From NCBI GenBank assembly GCA_947626315.1, contig CANQRQ010000020.1, positions 1-50,246 on the forward strand: DNA of 50,246 nucleotides, given 5' to 3'. The translations under genes were made by a program, and so were the position numbers. The number at the start of each line of letters is the position of its first letter. The first letter of the stretch is position 1. The stretch is from an uncultured Oscillospiraceae bacterium (GTDB taxonomy: Bacteria; Bacillota; Clostridia; Oscillospirales; Oscillospiraceae). Below the pieces are notes generated by a model, which did no database searches, had not been told where the DNA came from, and saw only the letters and a program-made list of their open reading frames with translations. This document shows positions 26,003 to 36,534 of this stretch, piece by piece.

Positions 26003-26324
26003 TAAACGAAAGTTTATCGCAGGAAAGATACCTTTCTCAGCCTGTCTCCTTCGGTCACCAGCGAAAACAGGGTTTTGTCTCTTGGTGTATTGTAGCCTTC
26101 TCTTGCCTCGTCGCAAGAGAAGGCTACCGAAGAGAAAGACGCCCGGGGAAGTTTCCCCGGGGCCCCTCTGGGAGCAGGGTACAGCAGACCCGTTCTCAGG
26201 TCGCCCGTCATCTTTCTTGCCGGTTTACCCCGGTGCAGACACTGGCAGAAATCGCTCCTGCGGTTGCTCGCACATATTTACATGGCTCGCTTGGCACTTG
26301 TTTCCTCATATAAACTTTCGTTTA
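26003..26324. mobile_element. MITE-like element with 15-bp terminal inverted repeats
   Basis: TAAACGAAAGTTTAT at 26003-26017 recurs inverted at 26310-26324. The 322 bp between hold no gene but a perfect hairpin at 26092-26127 (arms GTAGCCTTCTCTTGC) and a smaller CCCCGG-rich stem. It fills the interval between the permease gene and recG. No flanking duplication was identified. Confidence 0.5.
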
Positions 26325-26350
26325 TCATCAAGAGCATTTTTAGGCAGACA

Positions 26351-26385
26351 TAAAAGGCTGCAGCAAAAACACTTTGCTGCAGCCT
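26351..26385 (-). terminator. recG terminator
   Basis: AGGCTGCAGCAAA, five-base loop, TTTGCTGCAGCCT, then TTTT on the minus strand, just past the recG stop. Confidence 0.85.
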
Positions 26386-26386
26386 A

Positions 26387-28441
<2,055 letters not shown>

Positions 28442-28460
28442 ATTCCGCCTGCCTGTCCCT

Positions 28461-29537
28461 TTATTCGGAGAAAACCAGGGTGTAGCTGTCGTTGGAGAGG
28501 GTGATCCGCTCCATCAGGCCGCTGGTACATACCACCCGGTTGTCATTGGTGACCATGACCATGTCAAAGCCCTTGTAGGTGCGCCAATAGCTCAGGGCCC
28601 GGTTCTCCCCCAGCACGAACATGGCCGTGGACAGGGCGTCCGCCATGATGCCGTCCTCGCAGACGATGGTCACTGACAGCAGCGAGTTGGAGACCGGGTA
28701 GCCGGAGACGGGGTTAAAAATGTGGTGGTAGGTGCGGCCCCGCATATCGGTAAAGTAGCGCTGATAGGTGCCGCTGGTGACCACGGCGGTCTCGCCCACG
28801 CTGAGCACGCCCAGGTAGCTGGAGGTGTTGTTGGGGTCCTGAATGGCCACGTTCCAGTTGGTCCCGTCCGGCTTCAGGCCCAGGGTCTGCACGTTGCCCC
28901 CCAGGGAGACGATGCCGCTCTCCACGCCCAGCTGCTTCATGGCGCTGATGGCGTTCTCCGCGGCGCAGCCCTTGGCGATAGAGGCAAAGCTGATCTCCGT
29001 ATCCGCCGGGAAGGAGACCGAGAAGGAGCCGGAGCTGGGGAAGCTGTTGAGCGTCATCTTGTCAAAGGCTTTCCGGCCCAGGTCCTGGGCGATCTCCTCG
29101 TCGGTGGGGACGTAGTATTTCCCATCCACAAAGCCCCAGCGCTTGATCAGCGGGTACAGGCTCAGATCCAGCGCCCCGCCGCTCTGGACATAGACCAGGC
29201 TGGCGGTGCTGAGCATCTGGGCGATCTGCCCGGAGACCACGACGGACTGCCCGTTGGCGTGGTTGATGGCGTAGGTGGTGCTGGTGCTCAGCTCCGGGTC
29301 CAGCATGCTGTCCAGAGAGGAGATGACCTCCTGGGCCGCGGCAAGGCCCGCCTCCCGGTTCCTGCCGTAGGCGGTGAGGGTCATGATGGTGTCCATCGAG
29401 AAGATCTGGGACTGGGACATGCGGCTCTCGCCGCAGCCGGAGAGGGGCAGCAGCATGGCCGCGCAGAGCAGCGCGCAGACCGCCCCGGTGAGCAGCCGCC
29501 TGCGGGCGGCCTTACAGAAGGTCTTTGTGTGTCTCAT
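28461..29537 (-). CDS. apbE: FAD:protein FMN transferase (ApbE) lipoprotein
   Basis: A 358-residue ApbE. The N-terminal signal peptide ends in the lipobox LSGC (Cys about 35), so it is lipid-anchored outside the membrane. FSMDTIMTLTAYG and the DLSLYPLIKRWGF segment are family motifs, and ASIAKGCAAENAI and VSLGGNVQTLG complete the FAD-binding region. It attaches FMN covalently to redox membrane proteins such as Rnf/Nqr subunits. Its first codons overlap the aldo/keto reductase gene by 26 bp, implying coupling. No flavinylated target lies in the window. Confidence 0.94.
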   Translation of the reverse strand: MRHTKTFCKAARRRLLTGAVCALLCAAMLLPLSGCGESRMSQSQIFSMDTIMTLTAYGRNREAGLAAAQEVISSLDSMLDPELSTSTTYAINHANGQSVVVSGQIAQMLSTASLVYVQSGGALDLSLYPLIKRWGFVDGKYYVPTDEEIAQDLGRKAFDKMTLNSFPSSGSFSVSFPADTEISFASIAKGCAAENAISAMKQLGVESGIVSLGGNVQTLGLKPDGTNWNVAIQDPNNTSSYLGVLSVGETAVVTSGTYQRYFTDMRGRTYHHIFNPVSGYPVSNSLLSVTIVCEDGIMADALSTAMFVLGENRALSYWRTYKGFDMVMVTNDNRVVCTSGLMERITLSNDSYTLVFSE

Positions 29538-30540
29538 AGAATTCTCTGTAGTCCTTCAACATGTATTTGAGGATCCTGGGCGTGTCCAGCTGATAGGGAC
29601 AGCGCCGGCTGCACCGGTAGCAGCCCAGGCAGTCGTTGATCTTTTCCATTTTGGCCCGCCACTCGTCGCTCATATAGGGCTGCCAGGGGGAGCGGCGCAG
29701 CAGCATGTCCATCCGGGCGCAGTTGCGGATCTCGATGCCCACCGGACAGGGCATGCAGTAGCCGCAGCTGCGGCAGAAGGAGCCGGAGAGCTCCTGCCGC
29801 TCCTTTTTGATAAAGGCGGCCAGCTCCTCATCCATTTGGGGGTCCTCCTCCGCCAGAGCCAGCCACTGCGCCAGCTCCTCCGGCTTCTGGATGCCCCAGA
29901 TGGGAACCACATTGTCATACTGCGCCATGAAGGCATAGCAGGCCCGGGGGCTGCCCAGCATCCCGCCGGCCAGGCCCTTCATGGCGATAAAGCCCATGTC
30001 GGCCGCCTTGCACTTCTCCGCCAGGGCCAGGTCCCGATCGTCGGAGATGTAGCTGAAGGGAAACTGCAGGGTCTCAAAAAGGCCCGATGCGATGCACTGC
30101 TCCGCCACGTCCACCCGGTGAGAGGTGACGCCGATGTGCCCGATCCAGCCCCGCTCTTTGGCCTCCAGCGCCCCGGCATAGGCCCCGTTGGGGTCGTCCC
30201 TGTCAGGCACGGCCTGGACCTGGTGGAACTGGAACAGGTCGATGTAATCGGTCTTCATCATGCGAAGGCTGTTTTCAATGTGGGCCAGGACGCCGGCCTT
30301 GTCCAGCGCGGCGCTCTTGGTGGACAGGACGATCCGATCCCGCACATCCGCCAGGGCCAGGCCGATCTTCTCCTCACTGTCCGTATAGGCGTTGGCGGTG
30401 TCAAAGTAATTGATGCCGCCCTCGTAGGCCGCCCGGAGAAGCCTGACGCCCTCCTCCTTGCTGCAGCGCTGAACCGGCAGACAGCCCATGGCGGTTTTGG
30501 TGACCTGAAGGCCGGTCTTTCCCAGGGTGATTTTCTTCAT
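29512..30540 (-). CDS. Aldo/keto reductase with C-terminal 4Fe-4S domain
   Basis: A 342-residue protein. The TIM-barrel AKR part includes GGINYFDTANAYTDSEEKIG (catalytic Asp/Tyr region) and STKSAALDK with the Lys. The C-terminal Cys clusters CRSCGYCMPCP and CLGCYRCSRRCP resemble two ferredoxin motifs. Such proteins are common oxidoreductases in anaerobes, and their substrates are mostly unknown. The start has GGAGGAAAAG upstream. It leads the AKR-apbE(-recG) run. Confidence 0.9.
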   Translation of the reverse strand: MKKITLGKTGLQVTKTAMGCLPVQRCSKEEGVRLLRAAYEGGINYFDTANAYTDSEEKIGLALADVRDRIVLSTKSAALDKAGVLAHIENSLRMMKTDYIDLFQFHQVQAVPDRDDPNGAYAGALEAKERGWIGHIGVTSHRVDVAEQCIASGLFETLQFPFSYISDDRDLALAEKCKAADMGFIAMKGLAGGMLGSPRACYAFMAQYDNVVPIWGIQKPEELAQWLALAEEDPQMDEELAAFIKKERQELSGSFCRSCGYCMPCPVGIEIRNCARMDMLLRRSPWQPYMSDEWRAKMEKINDCLGCYRCSRRCPYQLDTPRILKYMLKDYREFYETHKDLL

Positions 30541-30585
30541 AAGCTTTTCCTCCGCCTCCCGCGTAAAAATTTTTTAAATCAACTC

Positions 30586-30614
30586 TTTACTTTGGACGAT
30601 CCTTTTGGTATAAT
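30586..30614 (+). promoter_or_regulatory. Promoter of the tRNA-Arg locus
   Basis: TTTACT, a 17-bp spacer, then TATAAT. It lies upstream of the 5' half-tRNA at 30697, so a transcript would include both the half and the full tRNA. Confidence 0.6.
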
Positions 30615-30696
30615 AAGCGAGCTGAAACGCTTGTGAGCCATTATATCAAATTCTGCAGGCAATGTAAAGCGTCAGGCGGCGTATAAAATTCCATAT

Positions 30697-30735
30697 GTGC
30701 CCGTGGCGCAGCTGGATAGCGCGTTGGACTCCGAC
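30697..30735 (+). pseudogene. 5' half of tRNA-Arg
   Basis: Thirty-nine bases identical to positions 1-39 of the intact tRNA-Arg at 30888: acceptor GTGCCCG, D arm, TTGGA and loop CTCCGAC. The match ends exactly at the end of the anticodon loop. The 152-nt spacer that follows contains GTTTGACCAC (30830-30839), a sequence also present in the spacer of the tRNA-Pro locus. Confidence 0.85.
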
Positions 30736-30887
30736 GTTTCAGGCGCTTTCAGTAGAGATAAGGCAAAAAGCCTTGATATTACTGGCTTTTTTCGGCGCCG
30801 GGGCAAAAAATCGGCAGTCGTTGACTACTGTTTGACCACTATTTTTGAAAAAGCAGTCTACCGCCGGAAGGCGTTAACTGAATACAT

Positions 30888-30964
30888 GTGCCCGTGGCGC
30901 AGCTGGATAGCGCGTTGGACTCCGACTCCAAAGGTCGCAGGTTCGAATCCTGTCGGGCATACCA
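30888..30964 (+). tRNA. tRNA-Arg(CCG)
   Basis: A 77-nt cloverleaf with encoded CCA. The acceptor GTGCCCG pairs with CGGGCAT. The D arm is GCGCAGCTGGATAGCGC. TTGGA/TCCAA encloses CTCCGAC (anticodon CCG), and the T arm is GCAGG TTCGAAT CCTGT. It is followed by a terminator and then, on the opposite strand, an integrase gene, the classic arrangement of a tRNA-targeted element. Confidence 0.95.
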
Positions 30965-30966
30965 AG

Positions 30967-31000
30967 AGCACGCTGAAATCACCAATTTCAGCGTGCTTTT
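30967..31000 (+). terminator. tRNA-Arg terminator
   Basis: AGCACGCTGAAAT, short loop, ATTTCAGCGTGCT, then TTT. Confidence 0.85.
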
Positions 31001-31050
31001 GTACTTGAAAAGTTCAATAATATTTCTCGTGGAGCTGCTGGCGGTTCCGC

Positions 31051-32226
31051 TCAGATTTCCAGCCCCTCCTGTAGAGCCTTGCTGGCGGCTTTCTTGTTCT
31101 TGTCGAAGGCGTGGCTGTAGATGTCCAGGGTGGTGCTGGGCTGGGGGTGGCCCAGGAGACCGGCGACGGTGGTCACGTCGGTCCCGCCCGCGATGAGGAG
31201 GCTGGCGTTCGTATGACGGAGTGAATGGACATTGAGCTTTTCCGGCAGGCCGTTTTTCTTGAGGATCATCTTGAAGCGCCAGGTGAATGTAGATGGCGTC
31301 ATAGGCAGTTCCTCTCCCTGACGGCGGAAGATGTAATCATCATCCGTCAGCTCCCGGTTGTCGTAGGCCTCGGTTTTCCAGCGGCACTCGGACCTGAATT
31401 CTTCCAGCAGCGTGGCCATCTCCGGGGAGAAGTACACATAGCGGTCACCGGCAGCGGTCTTTGGGGGCTTGACTACGATGTCCTCCCGGCTGACCTTTAC
31501 CACGTTGCGGCAGACGTGAATGCTGTGATCCTCATAATTGATGTCCTTCCATTTGAGCCCGCAGCACTCGCCCCGGCGCATCCCGGTGGCGATGATCAGC
31601 TTGTAATATAACTCGTACTTGATGCTCTCCTGTTCCAGAGCGGCGATGAGCTTCTGCACCGTTTCCTCGTCGGCGATCTTCTTCTCCTTGCGGATGCCGG
31701 AGTAGCGGTAGGTGCGCCAGGCCGGGTTGTGGTCAAGATAACCGCCCTCCATCGCATCGGAAAGGATGCCACACAGACAGGCGTGGATACCTTCTACGGT
31801 GTACTCGGAGAGCGGTTTTCCGTTGAGCATATTCTTTTCTTTCCGCATATCGGCATAGAATTTGCGGAAGTGTTCCGGCCGCAGCTCGGACAGCTTGTAG
31901 TGGCCCAGGTGCGGGAGGATACGGACAATGTCCTGCTTCTCTCTGGTGAGGGTGGACACGGCCAGCTTGTTTGGGGCCACCTCTTTGAGCCAGATGTCGA
32001 TGTACTTTTCCAGGGTGATGGTTTTGTCCGGCAGCTTGGGAGAGCCTTTGCACTCCCGTTCAAAGAGGACGGCCTGCTCGTTGAGCCATTTTTCCGTCTG
32101 CTTTGGCGTCAGGCCGGCCGGTGGGGTGACGGTTTTCTGTTGGGACTTGCGGCGGTTGCCGTTGTAGTCGCAGCCCATGGATACGACGATCAGGTAGCTG
32201 CCGCCGCGCTTTCGTATGCTTGCCAT
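31051..32226 (-). CDS. Tyrosine recombinase (phage/ICE integrase)
   Basis: A 391-residue integrase. The N-terminal AP2-like arm-binding domain (SIRKRGGSYLIVV) is followed by a SAM-like core-binding domain. The catalytic domain has Arg in GMRRGECCGLKW, HSLRHTNASLL (H-x-x-R), GHPQPSTTLDIY and the nucleophilic Tyr. The start is the ATG with GGAGGT nine bases upstream. All catalytic residues are present, so it should be active. It lies 87 bp from the tRNA-Arg 3' end, which is its probable attachment site. The rest of its element appears lost. Confidence 0.93.
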   Translation of the reverse strand: MASIRKRGGSYLIVVSMGCDYNGNRRKSQQKTVTPPAGLTPKQTEKWLNEQAVLFERECKGSPKLPDKTITLEKYIDIWLKEVAPNKLAVSTLTREKQDIVRILPHLGHYKLSELRPEHFRKFYADMRKEKNMLNGKPLSEYTVEGIHACLCGILSDAMEGGYLDHNPAWRTYRYSGIRKEKKIADEETVQKLIAALEQESIKYELYYKLIIATGMRRGECCGLKWKDINYEDHSIHVCRNVVKVSREDIVVKPPKTAAGDRYVYFSPEMATLLEEFRSECRWKTEAYDNRELTDDDYIFRRQGEELPMTPSTFTWRFKMILKKNGLPEKLNVHSLRHTNASLLIAGGTDVTTVAGLLGHPQPSTTLDIYSHAFDKNKKAASKALQEGLEI

Positions 32227-32326
32227 TTCTCTTGACCTCCGTTCAGTAGAGTTGTCTTTTGGCAAACAGACAATACTCCAGAACGCCCGGAATAGCTATT
32301 GACAGAACCAACAAGAAAACCAGAGC

Positions 32327-33198
32327 TCATGCGGGCAGATTGCTCAATTCATTACTCATGGTTTGCGCGGCCTTCTCTTTCAGCTCCAGCATGGGGTGGC
32401 AGTAGGTTCGCTCCAGAAAGCCCGTGTCCCCATGTCCTGCCAGCTCCGCCACCGTCTGCCGGTCCACGCCGTGGTGGAGCAGGGAAGTGACGAAATAATG
32501 GCGCAGGGTATGCAGATGAAATTCCCTGGGAAAACCGTAATCGTCATACAGGCGGCGGAGCCTCTTGGTAAAAGTGTCGGGATGGATAGGCTGCCCGTCC
32601 CGGTTGGCAAAGACATAGGGGCTGAGAGGAAAGCCCTCCATTTGAGCGTGGTGATACTCCTCGTAGCACAGAGAGCGAAAGATGTCCACCACATCCTTCT
32701 CAATAATGACTATATGATGGCGAAACGCCAAAAGCGTTTCGCCGAGCAGCTTTGCTGCTCAGCAAAACAGCAGTGCTGTTTTGCCATATATTCATTGCAA
32801 TGAGCATCGCGCCAATGATTCTTTGAATCATTGGCCACCAAACTTGTCGTTTGGCAGCGGAAAACAATTCACAATTCAATTGTTTTCCGCGTAGCGATGA
32901 TCATTATAAATATTGACCGGGAGCGGCCGTTCTTCGTCTTGCCCTCCTGGACGCCTTTGCCGGGCACACTGCTGCGGGAGCGGCTGATGGTCAGCAGGGC
33001 GGAGCCGTCCTCCTGGACGGTGAAATCAGTCCAGCGCAGAGCGGCCAGTTCTCCGCGGCGGCAGCCGGTATACATGGCCAGAAAGTAATATGCCCTGTAT
33101 ATGAACGGCTTGTCCTGTATGGCGCAGAGAATATCCATGGCCTCCTGATGGGACGGAATGAGCTGCGCCCGGCGCTCCGTCATAGGCAGGTCGATCAT
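32327..33198 (-). pseudogene. Second tyrosine recombinase, interrupted and N-terminally truncated
   Basis: The right part (32905-33198) carries GCRRGELAALRW with the first catalytic Arg. The left part (32327-32710) carries HTLRHYFVTSLLHHG, GHGDTGFLERTY and the Tyr. Between them are about 200 bp of consecutive hairpins with no coding sense. The N-terminal arm-binding domain is missing at 33198, where the sequence joins a DUF6076 fragment. This is a different recombinase from 31051-32226 and cannot be functional. Confidence 0.85.
32703..32908. mobile_element. Hairpin-array insertion element
   Basis: About 205 bp bounded by ATAATGA (32703) and its inverse TCATTAT (32901-32907). Inside are at least six back-to-back stems: 32719-32743, 32744-32760, 32762-32784, 32811-32835, 32838-32854 and 32857-32890, with CATCGC/GCGATG enclosing the last three. 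It splits a recombinase gene, so it was inserted. It has no coding capacity. Confidence 0.7.
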
Positions 33199-33202
33199 AT
33201 GT

Positions 33203-34056
33203 ATAGGGGAAGCGAGAGAGGCCTTTATTGATTGGGTTCTTGAGGATGAGGGCATCAGGAAGTTCCTGAATTTTTTAAAACAGGCACGCGAAGATATTCT
33301 CATGGTAAAAAGGCAATACTCTTTCTTCTTGGAGGAACTGGAGAGCGACCAAATCTCGGAAAAGAAAAAAGGCCAAAGAAAGCTTCCTTTGGCAGAGCGA
33401 ATATTACGGCATCATTTGGATGCGCTTATAAGCGGACGCAGTCTTGGTGAGGACCCAGAGGTAGACGCACCTCTGGTGAAGGTTCAGTACATGGTATACA
33501 AGCCTATGCCGCCGAGGGACAAAGAGAGAGGTTCACTACTATATATCGATATGGATGAAAAGCGCGGCGGCGACGATGGAGAAGCCCCAGGCAATATGTT
33601 CGATCCGCAGTATAATTCAGAGATCGTTGAAAAATGTACTTCGATCGGATAGCGGATTTCGTATATGTTGAGTTCATAAAAGGGATGCAGAAAGGGTATA
33701 TCCTTAAGCGCTGCAAGAATTGTAAGAAGTGGTTTCTGCAAATGCCAGGTGCTTCTTTTTCTTACTGTGACCGCATAGCTCCCGGTGAGGAAGAGAAAAC
33801 ATGCCGCGATATTGGCGCTGTCGCCAATTTCCAGGCAAAGGTACAAAACAACGAGATATGGAAAGTTCACCAGCGAGCTTACAAAAAATACTATGCCAGA
33901 GTATTGAAAAAGAATATGACCAAGGCGGACTTTGAAGTATGGGCACGGGAAGCGGAAGCTTTGCGGGATGAGGCTTTGGAGGAGTACGAGTATTCAGGGC
34001 CAGAAGAAAGAGAGCAAATCGTAATTACCCTCACTAAAGAGCTTAACAAATTGTGA
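33203..34056 (+). pseudogene. Frameshifted, 5'-truncated DUF6076 gene
   Basis: Two overlapping frames form one protein. The first ends ...NSEIVEKCTSIG at 33652. The second, from 33634, continues YFDRIADFVYVEFIKGMQKGYILKRCKNCKKWFLQ, the zinc-ribbon-like CxxC region of DUF6076 proteins, through EEEKTCRDIG. Adding one A to the run GAAAAATG at about 33634 would join them (VEK-MYFD). The 5' end is cut at the junction with the recombinase remnant. DUF6076 proteins are of unknown function and common in clostridial mobile DNA. Confidence 0.7.
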
Positions 34057-34164
34057 GAGCGTAAAATCCTGCTTTGTAGGCAACAGGAGGTTCCCGGACG
34101 GGGTATTGGCCGTTCCGCCCTCCGGGAATCGCTGCAAAGCCGAATTTCAAAATAACCTATTCAC

Positions 34165-34214
34165 AAAAATAGTGATGGAGAACCGCTGAATCGGCGATTC
34201 TCCATCCCTATTTT
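34165..34214. terminator. Bidirectional terminator
   Basis: GATGGAGAA ... TTCTCCATC with flanking AAAAATAG and CTATTTT. It serves the convergent DUF6076 remnant and the DUF6809 gene. A further stem (TTCCCGGA/TCCGGGAA) lies at about 34091-34128. Confidence 0.75.
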
Positions 34215-34221
34215 GACCTGT

Positions 34222-34524
34222 TCAATTGCAGCAGGGCTGATCGTCCATAGACGGGCTGTCCATGGTACTCATGACCGCTGCCATGATCTTCACGCCCAGG
34301 CAGAAGCCGTCCTCGAAGCTCTCCCGCTCCCGCAGAGAGGTCATGTCTGCCCGGATATCCTGGCATTTTTCGAACAGCTCCATCTGTTCATTGCTCAGCG
34401 TGGCGCAGAGTTTTTCCTCGTTTTGCATGACCAGGGCCTGGATCTTCCTGAGCTTTGAACCGGGCGGGGCCATCTTGCAGTTGGGATTGATGTTCCCAAA
34501 ATACAGGTCATCCAAGATATTCAT
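34222..34524 (-). CDS. DUF6809 family protein
   Basis: A 100-residue helical protein beginning MNILDDLYFGNINP, the characteristic opening of DUF6809. Its middle, LSNEQMELFEKCQDIRADMTSLRERESFEDGFCLGVKIM, is also typical. These small proteins occur widely on clostridial mobile elements; the function is unknown. The ATG at 34524 is eight bases from AGGAGG, so it is preferred over an ATG two codons earlier. It ends with two Cys. A GC-rich hairpin at 34552-34590 in its leader could be a terminator or attenuator. Confidence 0.8.
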   Translation of the reverse strand: MNILDDLYFGNINPNCKMAPPGSKLRKIQALVMQNEEKLCATLSNEQMELFEKCQDIRADMTSLRERESFEDGFCLGVKIMAAVMSTMDSPSMDDQPCCN

Positions 34525-34590
34525 AGTCATTCCCTCCTTCAGTGGCGGCAAAAGGCCCCGACAAGTGAAAGCGATTCACTCATCGGGGCC

Positions 34591-34955
34591 GCTGTTTTTG
34601 CCGTATTGCTTCGTTTCCTCTGTCGCGTCATTCGCGCTCACCTCCGCAACAACAAATGCCACAGAACCCGGAGAAAGTCAAGAGAAACAACCAAAAAATT
34701 TTGGCACGTGATTGCTACTGTGGATGTTTCTAAATGAAGAGAACCACTACATTAAAAAAGTTTCTTATGGAGAGTCAGTTTAAAGCAGGCTTGAAGAGTA
34801 CGACCTAAATTCTCTAAAACCTGACCGTTGAAAAGCAGAACTGCGTGTAGCAGAGCGGCTGTTGTTCCAGAAGAAAGACTATCTCGACTTCCTTGCTCCC
34901 GTCGTAATTCCCAGTAAAAAAACGAGCCTGCATCAGAACAGTTTTCGGGCAGTTA
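34591..34955. other. Gene-poor stretch with a coding-like remnant
   Basis: No complete gene. On the plus strand about 34850-34975 reads openly (VAERLLFQKKDYLDFL...), like the tail of a decayed gene I cannot identify. Nothing else stands out. Confidence 0.3.
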
Positions 34956-35537
34956 TCAGGAACTGGCCAGGCGGCCTAGGCTGCCAATGATATCTTCATG
35001 CTTTCCGGGGGAGAGGGCCCCCACATAGTTGCACAGAAAGGTGCCGGCGATGAGGATCATCATGGCCTCCGCCTCCTGCCGGCCCGTCTCCGGGCCATAG
35101 ACGGCGATGAGGCACTGCTCCATGGTGTCCCTCCACTCCTGAAACTCCGCCTGGACCAGCTGGGCGATCTCCGAGCTGTAGTGGGTCAGCACATAGGTCT
35201 GGGTGGTGGCGTTGGGCCGTTCCTCGCCCGGCTGCCCGTCAGCCACATAGGCCATAAAGGCGTTCAGATAGGCCAGGTTGCTCTCATAATTTTCCCGGTC
35301 GTGCCCGGCAAACCAGGCCTTGCACTTGGCGGTCATGAAGTCCTTGGTGTAGCGCACATAGCTGACGACCAAGGCATCACGGCTGTCGAAATAGTTGAGG
35401 AGCTTGGCGTGAGACATGCCCGCCTCCGCCGCGATATCCCGCAGGGAGACCTTGGTCAGGGGTTTTCGCTCAATGCAGCGCTGAAAGGCCATCAGGATCT
35501 CCAGACGCATAGCTTCCTTATCTACTACCAAGGGCAT
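34956..35537 (-). CDS. TetR family regulator
   Basis: A 193-residue TetR-type repressor. The N-terminal helix-turn-helix is LTKVSLRDIAAEAGMSHAKLLNYFDSRDALV. The C-terminal ligand domain is family-typical in size. The start ATG is eight bases from AGGAGG. It is the last gene of the minus-strand metal operon (43 bp after the TauE/SafE-like gene). Two matching ACCA-N2-TGGT operators lie in the divergent promoter at 39051-39132, so it is the likely autoregulator of both directions. The inducer is unknown. Confidence 0.88.
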   Translation of the reverse strand: MPLVVDKEAMRLEILMAFQRCIERKPLTKVSLRDIAAEAGMSHAKLLNYFDSRDALVVSYVRYTKDFMTAKCKAWFAGHDRENYESNLAYLNAFMAYVADGQPGEERPNATTQTYVLTHYSSEIAQLVQAEFQEWRDTMEQCLIAVYGPETGRQEAEAMMILIAGTFLCNYVGALSPGKHEDIIGSLGRLASS

Positions 35538-35580
35538 GATCATCACCTCCTGACTATGATACCACGCCGCCGCTTCCCGG

Positions 35581-36534
35581 TCAAGAAAGGAGCCGCAGGC
35601 CTGTCAGCAGCATTTTGAGGCCCATGCCCGTCACCAGCAGGGCGCTGAGCTTGGCCAGGACCCGGTGCCAGGAGCGGGGGAGAAACGCCCCAAAGGCTCC
35701 GAAGAGGAAGAGGGGGAGGGCCGTCCCCAGAGAAAAGCACAGGGCGTACAGCCCGCCGCGGATCGGAGAACCGGCGGCCGCCGCCTGAAACCAGAGGGCG
35801 TACAGGGTGCCGCAGGGCATCAGCCCGGTCAGCAGCCCGATCAGCAGAGGCCGCCCGGCGCTGCGCCTCTTTGCGCCCTCCGGCAGACGGCAGGGCGGAG
35901 CCGGGAGCAGAGTGCCCAGACCGGGGAGAAGGCCCCACATATTGAGGCCCAGAAGGAACAGGCCCAGCCCAAGCAGCGTAAAAACCATAGACTGGACGCT
36001 CCTGTCCATCACCAGCGCCGCGCCGATGCCCCCAAACAGAGCCCCCAGCGCCGTATAGGCCAGCACCCGGCCGCCGTTGTAGGCCAAGGCAGCCCGCCGC
36101 TGCCCGGCCCGGCTCCGGGCGGTGCTCACAGCGCCCAGCAGTACGCCGCCGCACATCCCCATACAGTGGGGAGAGACGCTCAGCCCCAGCAGAAAGAGAC
36201 TTCCGGCACCAAGCCCTTCCCGGAAGGTGCCTGCGCTATGGCCGGGAGCGGAGAAACGCCAGGCCAGCAGCCCGACCGCTGCCAGGCACAGAAGGTCCAG
36301 CACAAGAGCGGCGGGGCTTCTCTTTCCGGTGCTGTAACCAAGGCCGCGGACCACCGCTTCCAGCGTGTCCCGGCTGCTCAGCGCCGGATCATAGTCTACC
36401 AGGGCCCGGCCCTTCCAATAGCTGACGCGGACACGGAGCACGCCCCGGCTATGCAGCAGGGCTTCCTCCAGCTGCTCGGCGCAGCTGCGGCAGAAGAGGC
36501 CGCGGACGTTCAGTTCAAGACTTTTCGTTTCCAA
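35581..36534 (-). CDS. HMA domain fused to TauE/SafE-like (COG2836) membrane protein
   Basis: A 317-residue protein. Residues 1-70 are a heavy-metal-associated domain with C15-x2-C18 (LFCRSC). About six transmembrane segments follow, with SVSPHCMGMCGG and LTGLMPCGTLYALWF, motifs of the COG2836/DsbD-like family. That family often neighbours copper P-type ATPases in cytochrome oxidase assembly loci. The start is TTG, overlapping the ATPase gene by 20 bp, so it is coupled. It probably passes Cu(I) or another soft metal across the membrane together with the ATPase. Confidence 0.85.
   Translation of the reverse strand: METKSLELNVRGLFCRSCAEQLEEALLHSRGVLRVRVSYWKGRALVDYDPALSSRDTLEAVVRGLGYSTGKRSPAALVLDLLCLAAVGLLAWRFSAPGHSAGTFREGLGAGSLFLLGLSVSPHCMGMCGGVLLGAVSTARSRAGQRRAALAYNGGRVLAYTALGALFGGIGAALVMDRSVQSMVFTLLGLGLFLLGLNMWGLLPGLGTLLPAPPCRLPEGAKRRSAGRPLLIGLLTGLMPCGTLYALWFQAAAAGSPIRGGLYALCFSLGTALPLFLFGAFGAFLPRSWHRVLAKLSALLVTGMGLKMLLTGLRLLS

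Noticed and set aside
30697-30964. Group I intron in the tRNA-Arg anticodon loop
   Set aside because: The downstream tRNA is complete with its own 5' half, so nothing needs to be spliced, and a ~150-nt spacer is too short for a typical group I core.
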